This document shows, in pieces, positions 58,446 through 64,000 of a DNA stretch of 64,000 nt. This DNA is from Arabidopsis thaliana (taxonomy: Eukaryota; Streptophyta; Magnoliopsida; Brassicales; Brassicaceae). The stretch covers positions 20,281,261 to 20,345,260 of the forward strand of contig NC_003074.8 in the NCBI RefSeq assembly GCF_000001735.4, read 5' to 3'. Under the pieces are notes generated by a model. It was not told the origin of the DNA. It saw only the letters and a list, made by a program, of their open reading frames with translations, and searched no databases. A program made the translations under genes and the position numbers. The number at the start of each line of letters is the position of its first letter. Position 1 is the first letter of the stretch.

Positions 58446-59662
58446 TTAGTTGAAAGGGATAACAATATCGCCAATGTTGTTGTGCCATGGATCCGCCAAG
58501 TGAGTTGCCAAGTTCTCCAATGGTCCTGTCCCCGGGTAAGCCGACTGTTGCACACAGAATCCTACAAACGCCAACAGCGCAAGCCGCCCTGTTACACCCA
58601 CCAAGCAAAAAACACCAACATTAGATATACATTTGTACATAAGTTTGATCAAGAAAGGTAAGTTGTTGTGTGTGCTTACCGTTCTTGATCTCTTTAACTT
58701 TCAATTCCTCGAGCTTCTTGGGGTCCTTCGAGTATCCAAGAGGGTCAAATGCGCCTCCCGGGTACTTCTTCTTCTCAGGGTCTTTCTCCATACTTCTCTG
58801 GTGCTCAACAAATGCAATGGCTAAGAACTCAATGGCCAAGATTGTGGGCAAAGTACCCCACGGGACTGGGTTTCCCAAGTAAGTGGCTTGACCCCCTGGT
58901 AGTGCTGCCCATTCCTGAGCCTTAACCCAGTTTCCATATCCTAATGCTTCTGGTACCAAAATCCCAGGCTACAACACCACCCACCAAGTCCATTAGATTA
59001 AACTTAACAAGACTAAACCCTTATGATAAGACAAAGATTGGATATTGAAACTTACAACAGCGAGCATAGCCCATCTACAGTGGATGAGCTCTGACTCTTT
59101 GTATCTCTCAAGGTTCGCTGGAACTTCTCCAAGTCCAAGTGGGTCAAACCCAAAGTCACTGCACAATGTTGTACCCAATAACTTAGAAAAACTGAAACTT
59201 TCTAAACAACCTCCAATGTTGAAATCAGAACCCTTAAGTCATCAAAAGAGGTTCCAGTAATCTATCTAGAATCTCTGAATACACAACTAAAGGGAATTCA
59301 AATTCTGAAAGGAGACAACTTTCTGAAATATGAATACCCAATAACATAAAAAAAATTGAATCTTTCACAAAACGTACAATGTTGCATCATGTCATCAAAA
59401 CAGAGTAATCTAACAAACAATTCTGATTCCAAACTGAGCAACAAAACAGAGTAAAAGGGTTCGAAGCGTACCCAGGAGCAGAACCGTCAAGGTAAGCTGG
59501 TCGTGGCTCGCCAGGCATCCAGTGAGCAGCCATTCTGATACGACCAACATTCCCGGCGTTTGGGAGTGGAACTCCGGCGGATACGAATTTAGACTTGGAA
59601 GAAGAGAGAAGCGAAGGGTACACGGCGGCTATGCCACAGCTCATAAGCGAGTTCGACGCCAT
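58446..59662 (-). CDS. LHCA1: LHCA1, photosystem I light-harvesting chlorophyll a/b protein
   Basis: Four exons, 59662-59472, 59158-59056, 58968-58680 and 58588-58446, give 241 residues, the known length. The N-terminal 45 or so residues form a Ser/Ala-rich chloroplast transit peptide. The mature part has the LHC fold: helix 1 with [14 protein letters not shown] (Glu and Arg for chlorophyll ligation and the inter-helix salt bridge), helix 2 near [19 protein letters not shown], and helix 3 with [20 protein letters not shown]. The typical FGFDPLG and [10 protein letters not shown] turns are present. LHCA1 pairs with LHCA4 in the PSI antenna belt. The upstream region carries a G-box, as expected of a light-regulated gene. 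Confidence 0.97.
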
Positions 59663-59870
59663 CGTTTCTCTCTATCTGTCGTTGTGTTTGCCACCAAAGG
59701 AGAAAGATGTGGACGAGAGGTGTTTGGTGGAAGTGTGAATGTGGGAGACTGATCGTATAAGTAAGATTTGTGAGATGAGAATCTAAAACCAGATTGCAAT
59801 TGGCTATACAGAGCCTGCGTGGCTTTTTCATTGGGCCACGTGTCTTCTCGATATCATGTTCTTCTGTTCG
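59663..59870 (-). promoter_or_regulatory. LHCA1 promoter with G-box, CCAAT and GATA-type motifs
   Basis: On the minus strand, reading toward the ATG: GATATCGAG (about 59857), GACACGTGGCCC with CACGTG at 59842-59837, GCCAATTG (about 59805), and a weak TATA (CTTATACG, about 59760). A G-box near a GATA-like element about 175 bp upstream of the ATG is the classic light-responsive arrangement of antenna genes. Confidence 0.6.
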
Positions 59871-60589
59871 ATATCCATCTGCACTATGTGGTTCAGATAA
59901 AAGCAGAATCTACGTATATTACTATTTTGCCATTTATCCACTGCAACGAGATGCTATCAGATAAGTCTTCCTGTTCGGTGAAACACATTTCTACTAATGT
60001 TTTAAAACTTGACCCGGACCGGTAAATCTGCGATTGGTCATGAATCCGGTCTGGATTTATTGCTAAGACTGGAGACTTATCAAACCGGTAAAACTTGGAT
60101 CAACGAACACATGCGAGGCTAAATCATATGTCTTGAAAGGAGTATCTAACAAACGATACATTTTGAGACAACGTGTTTAGACATTGAAGTGAGACAGAAT
60201 ACCATTTGCAGACACACTGTACCGGTGAATGTTCAGAATCTTTGGAACTAAGTTTCTTTAAATTGTATCTCAATCAGGATATGAATGAGCATAACAACCC
60301 ATGACTTCATGTCTCTTAGTCAGAAACAAACTTAGATTCTACTAGCACTACTTCACACATAAACCTTTCAACAAACAACACAAATTTGCAGGCCAACACA
60401 TATGACAAAGGAAACTCAAATTCCAAGCAACTCCAACTGTTGTATACCTAAATCCATCATACAATATATGTCTCTTAATGTTACAACCACAAACTCTGAA
60501 ACATCAAAATCACATTTTTTTTCCCAGGTGATAGATAGATAGATAAGATCAAATTCCATCATCACAAAAACCAAGTATTGAAATCAGGA
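59871..60589. other. Intergenic region between LHCA1 promoter and GRXS14 3' end
   Basis: 719 bases. It contains the GRXS14 3' UTR (right part, up to about 60480) and distal LHCA1 promoter. No ORF is supported. Confidence 0.5.
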
Positions 60590-61111
60590 TCAAGAGCACA
60601 TAGCTTTCTCCACCTCTTCCTGCAATTCTCCAGTCTTAAACGCCTCAAGAGTAATATCACAACCACCGAAAAACTCACCGCCGATATAAAGCTGAGGAAA
60701 CGTCGGCCAATTCGAATACTCTTTAAGTCCTTGCCTCAACATCTCATTCTCCAGAATATTCACATCTTCGAAAGGAACATTCAGATTCTTCAAAATCTGA
60801 ACCACAGTGTTGGAGAATCCACACATCGGGAAGTCTCTCGTTCCTTTCATAAACAGAACCACTTTCTCCGAATTCACCAGTTTCTCCAGCGTGTCTTTAA
60901 GTTGCGGCGTAAGAGCCGACGCTGAGCATCGGAATTTAGTTGGTTTCAGCTTGAGATTCGAACCGTAGAACGATAGCTGATGGTTATGGACGACGAGTGC
61001 CGACGTTGGTTTAAGAGAGAATCTGATAGAGTGAGGCTTGTTGGTAACGGAGGAGGAGACGACGGCGACCGAAGTTATCAAGGTCGGCGTTTTGACAGAT
61101 CGGAGAGCCAT
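60590..61111 (-). CDS. GRXS14: GRXS14 / CXIP1, chloroplast monothiol CGFS glutaredoxin
   Basis: A single uninterrupted exon of 173 residues. Residues 1-62 are a Ser/Thr/Lys-rich chloroplast transit peptide. The glutaredoxin domain follows, with the monothiol active site CGFS at 97-100 inside DFPMCGFSNTVV, the cis-Pro loop WPTFPQLYIGGEF, and the glutathione-binding GGCDI. CGFS glutaredoxins bind a [2Fe-2S] cluster as a dimer with two glutathiones and pass it to plastid Fe-S clients. The gene was also named CXIP1 for interaction with the vacuolar Ca/H exchanger CAX1. Length and sequence agree with AT3G54900. It lies in the same orientation as LHCA1 but far enough away to have its own promoter. 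Confidence 0.97.
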   Translation of the reverse strand: MALRSVKTPTLITSVAVVSSSVTNKPHSIRFSLKPTSALVVHNHQLSFYGSNLKLKPTKFRCSASALTPQLKDTLEKLVNSEKVVLFMKGTRDFPMCGFSNTVVQILKNLNVPFEDVNILENEMLRQGLKEYSNWPTFPQLYIGGEFFGGCDITLEAFKTGELQEEVEKAMCS

Positions 61112-61706
61112 TTTTGACGACTTTTAGATTTGGAATTGAGAAATTGAAAAGGTAAATGATTTATGAGCCACAGACACTCAGTGCGAGTGAGAATTGAATA
61201 AACCATGTTGCCAAACATCACCACTAAGCCGGTAGTGCATGTCATAATCATGGGTTTAAAAATAAAAATTAGAGGACATTCCGGTTCGGTTTGGTTCGAC
61301 TCTTTAGATTCCGGTATTTTAGATATTAAGAAATTGGTTGGTTCCACTTGGATCGTATTAGTATTTCGGTTTAATAATTTTAGAGAAATTATCAGGGCAT
61401 CAAATGCTTTTCAGTTTTTCAACACAGAGCTAGTTCTCTTTTCTTCATTCACAAGGTATGTATATATCTCTACACACCTATAAAACCCCATAAACGATTA
61501 AAACTTATCATATAACTTCTCCAATCAACATAATTTGTTTTTTGGTGGACAACATATAGAATAAAGTTTTTATCACATACAAAAAAAACGGAAAACATAG
61601 AAAAAGATGGTTGACGAAAACAAATTTTCAGGTTGAAGACAAACCATACGAGCCCGGGGACATGGAAGAACTGAAGAACAAGCTTTGTTTTGGTGATCAA
61701 ATACTC
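61112..61706. promoter_or_regulatory. GRXS14 promoter and 3' UTR of the F-box-like gene
   Basis: 595 bases between two minus-strand genes. Repeated GGTTCGGTTTGG-like sequence near 61280-61300 is unremarkable. I find no TATA box that I would trust. Confidence 0.4.
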
Positions 61707-63130
61707 TCAATCAAACACGAGTTGGCATGTTGTTGAAGCTCTAGAAGAAAGTGCCAACTCCTTTAACATGTCAAATCTTTCATCATCAAAAACACATGAC
61801 TTGATTGTTGTGGTCTTCAAGTGAACAGCGTTCTTCAAGAAATACACTGCAAGATCTCTCTCTTCTGGTGTTCCTCTATATGCCGACAAGTTGAGAGTTT
61901 GGAGACTCAACAACATACATTCAGGGACAGTACTTGGTTGATGCCAGTAAAGGATATCATGATTCTCATGATACTGAGATCAAACAGAAGAAGAATTACA
62001 GATCAAACAGAAGAAGAATTACAGATCAAACAGAAGAAGAATTACACTAAAACCATAATGTGCATCAGACAAGAAAAAAGAGTTTGACGAACAAACTTAC
62101 ATCCATTTCGGAAAGGTCTAGTGCTTGTAAGTTAGAAGAATCTTTGAGCAGTCGGACAAGTAAATCCGACGAATGCCCTTTGCATCTACATAGCTTCAGA
62201 TGTTTAAGCTGGTTGAAGACAAAACCTCCATCATACATAGCCTGCGCAATATTAAAAATTATCAGCAAATGCATATCTAAACAATGAGTTGAGAAAATGA
62301 TACCTGTGAACATATTGAAAGACGCTTGACAGATGTGATTGATCCAATAAGACTCTTGATGCTATGTAATTCAACATCTATATCTGCCTCTATCAGGTTA
62401 GGCATATTCTTAACCAAACAGTAGTGACTCTTACTGTTATGGTCTATAAGTTTAAAATACTTTAAAGAAGGAGTTTCTATCACAATCCCATCGATCTCAT
62501 AAGAATGAGGTATAAAGAGTGATAAAATCTGCAAAGATGGGACAACAACAGTTAGCTTTTCCATGCTGTCTGACAAAAGTAAATCCACCAATAGATCTTC
62601 AAGAACAGGGCAGTTAGATAGAAGCCGATGAAGAGAGTCTTCATTGAGGTATCTCACGCTGTGAAGTTGCAAAGTTTTCAGAGAGGGAAGAAATGCCATT
62701 CGAGGAACATCCAAGCGAATCTCGCCACAGAGTTCCAAGATCACAAGCGATTTGCAGGTATACAAGTTACTCGGCAATATGTTTGGCTTCTCCGGATATG
62801 AAGAATAAATAACCTCCAGCTCACGCAGGCAGTGAGAAACTGCTATAACAACCCACATCTTGATATTCTCAGGTGTGCATTTTGAATCAATTAAGTAAAG
62901 ACGGAAGCTTTCTATAACCGGAGCTCTATGTAATGGCAGATTTTTGTCAAGAAAACACTCCAACCTCTTGCATTCAGAAGAATCTCTATGACCATACTTA
63001 AGTTTAGGCAACCACATCCAAAGATACTCCCATCTTTTCGACAAAATGCTAGTGGATACAGCAATTTTGTTGGAACAAACAATAATATCTTAATAAGCAC
63101 TTCATCAGATAACTCACTGAATCTATCCAT
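61707..63130 (-). pseudogene. F-box/LRR/FBD protein gene with a frameshifted F-box
   Basis: The F-box starts at 63130 with MDRFSELSDEVLIKILLFVPTK. At a run of four A residues (63068-63065 on the plus strand as T) the frame breaks; one extra base would bring in the family's usual continuation ending LSKRWEYLW. The downstream frame then runs open: exon to 62304, exon 62241-62101, exon 61973-61707, giving LRR-like repeats and an FBD domain (STVPECMLLSLQTLNLSAYRG to a TAG/TGA end). F-box/FBD proteins are SCF substrate receptors. If read from the next ATG (63044), about 390 residues of LRR-FBD remain without the F-box, which fits my memory that AT3G54910 is annotated only as an RNI-like protein. 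Confidence 0.75.
61978..62046. repeat. Three perfect copies of a 23-bp tandem repeat at a splice acceptor
   Basis: Copies at 61978-62000, 62001-62023 and 62024-62046, unit GATCAAACAGAAGAAGAATT plus ACA. On the minus strand the unit reads TTCTTCTTCTGTTTGATC, that is, pyrimidine-rich, and the last copy runs into the CAG acceptor of the final exon of the F-box-like gene. Confidence 0.9.
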
Positions 63131-63493
63131 ATCTTGAAACCCGAAACCCCAAGTTACTGTTGTTACTGTCGACAGAACTTGGGACCCTAATAAGAAAGAA
63201 GATAACATCTTTCAGGCTCATAAAGCTAAAGAAGCCAATTAGTAAACAAGTGAAAACTCGGACACAAAGAGGAACAGTACTAAACCTTAGAAACAAGCTA
63301 GATTGTTAGGTGAAGCTGAGAAATTTTCAGTGCCCAAAGAACTGTATATCCTTTTCAAATCTAGTAGAATGGTAGTCTGAACTAGGAATCAAGAAAGGGT
63401 AAATGTAAACGAAGCTTGAATGGTACATAGCAAGGAAAAAGGAATATGAACAAGTTGGTTTATCAGAAGATACCACAATCGCTGAGCATCGGA

Positions 63494-63567
63494 ACGACAA
63501 AGTGTTGTCCTCACCGTTGATACTCACACTGGCCACTGACCCACTCATCAAAGCGTTCGGCGTCCAT
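63494..63567 (-). other. Possible upstream exon or uORF of the F-box-like gene
   Basis: An ATG at 63567 opens MDAERFDEWVSGQCEYQR before a TGA at 63513-63511. A GTGAGG donor just before this stop (exon end 63515) could splice it out. It may be a 5' leader exon of the F-box-like gene, a uORF or chance. I see no protein match. Confidence 0.25.
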
Positions 63568-63569
63568 TT

Positions 63570-64000
63570 AATTTAGGTGTTTAATTACCATAAACGATGG
63601 GCCTGGTTATGGGCCTAACTTTTATGTTATACGCCCATTTAACTTGGGTGTTTAATTACAAACTTGCTTTAGCGACGACTTTGACGAGAAATGAGAGGCC
63701 CAATATAAAATACGAGCTTGCTTACCAAAATTTGAGACCCAAATAGTAAACCAATCTCCTCCAGAATGCAAGTGGACACAAATCCCCAAGAGAAACAGAA
63801 TCAAAATCTCAAGAAAACCTATTAGCCCTGTTTCCAGCAAGAGGGCAGAGAAGCAGAGAGAGAGAGAGTGTGAGAGAGAAAGCAGCTTCTTCTTCTTCTC
63901 CTCCTCTTCTCCCTTATGTGGATTTCAAATCCTTCTCTGCTACTCTCTCTTCACATTTCTCTACCAACATTCTTCTTCTGACACTCAACACACACACTGC
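63570..64000 (+). promoter_or_regulatory. Promoter and 5' leader of the next + strand gene
   Basis: Site II-type elements (ATGGGCCTGG, ATGGGCCTAAC, GCCCATTT, AGGCCCAAT) cluster between 63597 and 63705, followed by AATATAAAATAC (about 63702). From 63855 the sequence is a (GA)n tract, then strongly CT-rich (CTTCTTCTTCTCCTCCTC), typical of a plant leader. No ATG-initiated gene is completed before the window ends. By gene order the next gene should be PMR6 (AT3G54920), a pectate-lyase-like powdery mildew susceptibility factor; that is recall only. Confidence 0.5.

Noticed and set aside
61205..61483. 92-codon plus-strand ORF upstream of GRXS14
   Set aside because: Not linked to a promoter or splice sites and no recognisable motif; lies in the GRXS14 upstream region.

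Overview
The window is plant nuclear DNA: AT-rich intergenic sequence, many short GT-AG introns, and plant-specific families (LHCA light-harvesting protein, PIP aquaporin, plant U-box/ARM E3 ligases, ARA6-type Rab, armadillo kinesin). Reconstructed protein lengths (PUB3 760, BME3 322, PIP2;5 286, ARA6 202, PUB14 632, VPS33 592, LHCA1 241, GRXS14 173 residues) and the gene order match what I remember of Arabidopsis thaliana chromosome 3, roughly AT3G54780 to AT3G54920. The species and locus names come from recall, not from a search.

Layout, left to right. 1-169: 3' end of an upstream + strand gene. 570-3103 (-): PUB3, a U-box/ARM E3 ligase. 5118-8620 (+): PH-START-DUF1336 protein of the EDR2 group, 15 exons. 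8.6-15.7 kb: about 7 kb of AT-rich non-genic DNA leading into BME3/GATA8 (15697-16976, +). 17-20.8 kb: intergenic, with a decayed copia-like LTR and primer-binding-site remnant. 20857-22478 (+): PIP2;5. 22.5-23.7 kb: hairpin and SINE-like debris. 23686-28907 (-): a complete, young Ty3/gypsy chromovirus with 342/341-bp LTRs, a CACAC target duplication, tRNA-iMet primer site, polypurine tract and a gag-pol frame broken by one stop codon. 29184-30392 (+): Zim17-type Hsp70-escort protein. 30625-33770 (-): AVT1-type amino acid transporter. 36381-36671 (+): small secreted peptide with an IDA-like C-terminus. 37337-39522 (+): ARA6/RABF1. 40264-42588 (+): PUB14. 43026-48581 (-): VPS33, 22 coding exons. 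49546-55263 (+): armadillo kinesin ARK1. 55818-56526 (-): a 112-residue protein probably of the DUF4050 group. 58446-59662 (-): LHCA1. 60590-61111 (-): GRXS14. 61707-63130 (-): F-box/LRR/FBD gene with a frameshifted F-box. 63.6-64 kb: apparent promoter and 5' leader of the next + strand gene.

The genes do not form a pathway, as is usual in a plant genome, but there are themes: endomembrane traffic (ARA6 and VPS33, with ARK1 for tip growth), ubiquitin E3 subunits (PUB3, PUB14, F-box gene), and organelle protein or Fe-S homeostasis (HEP, GRXS14, LHCA1). The items most worth a second look are the IDA-like peptide gene flanked by an 18-bp direct repeat, a U12-type AT-AC intron next to a 20-nt exon in the AVT1 gene, an exact 180-nt exon duplication in ARK1, the single-base F-box frameshift, and the near-intact gypsy element 272 bp upstream of the HEP gene.
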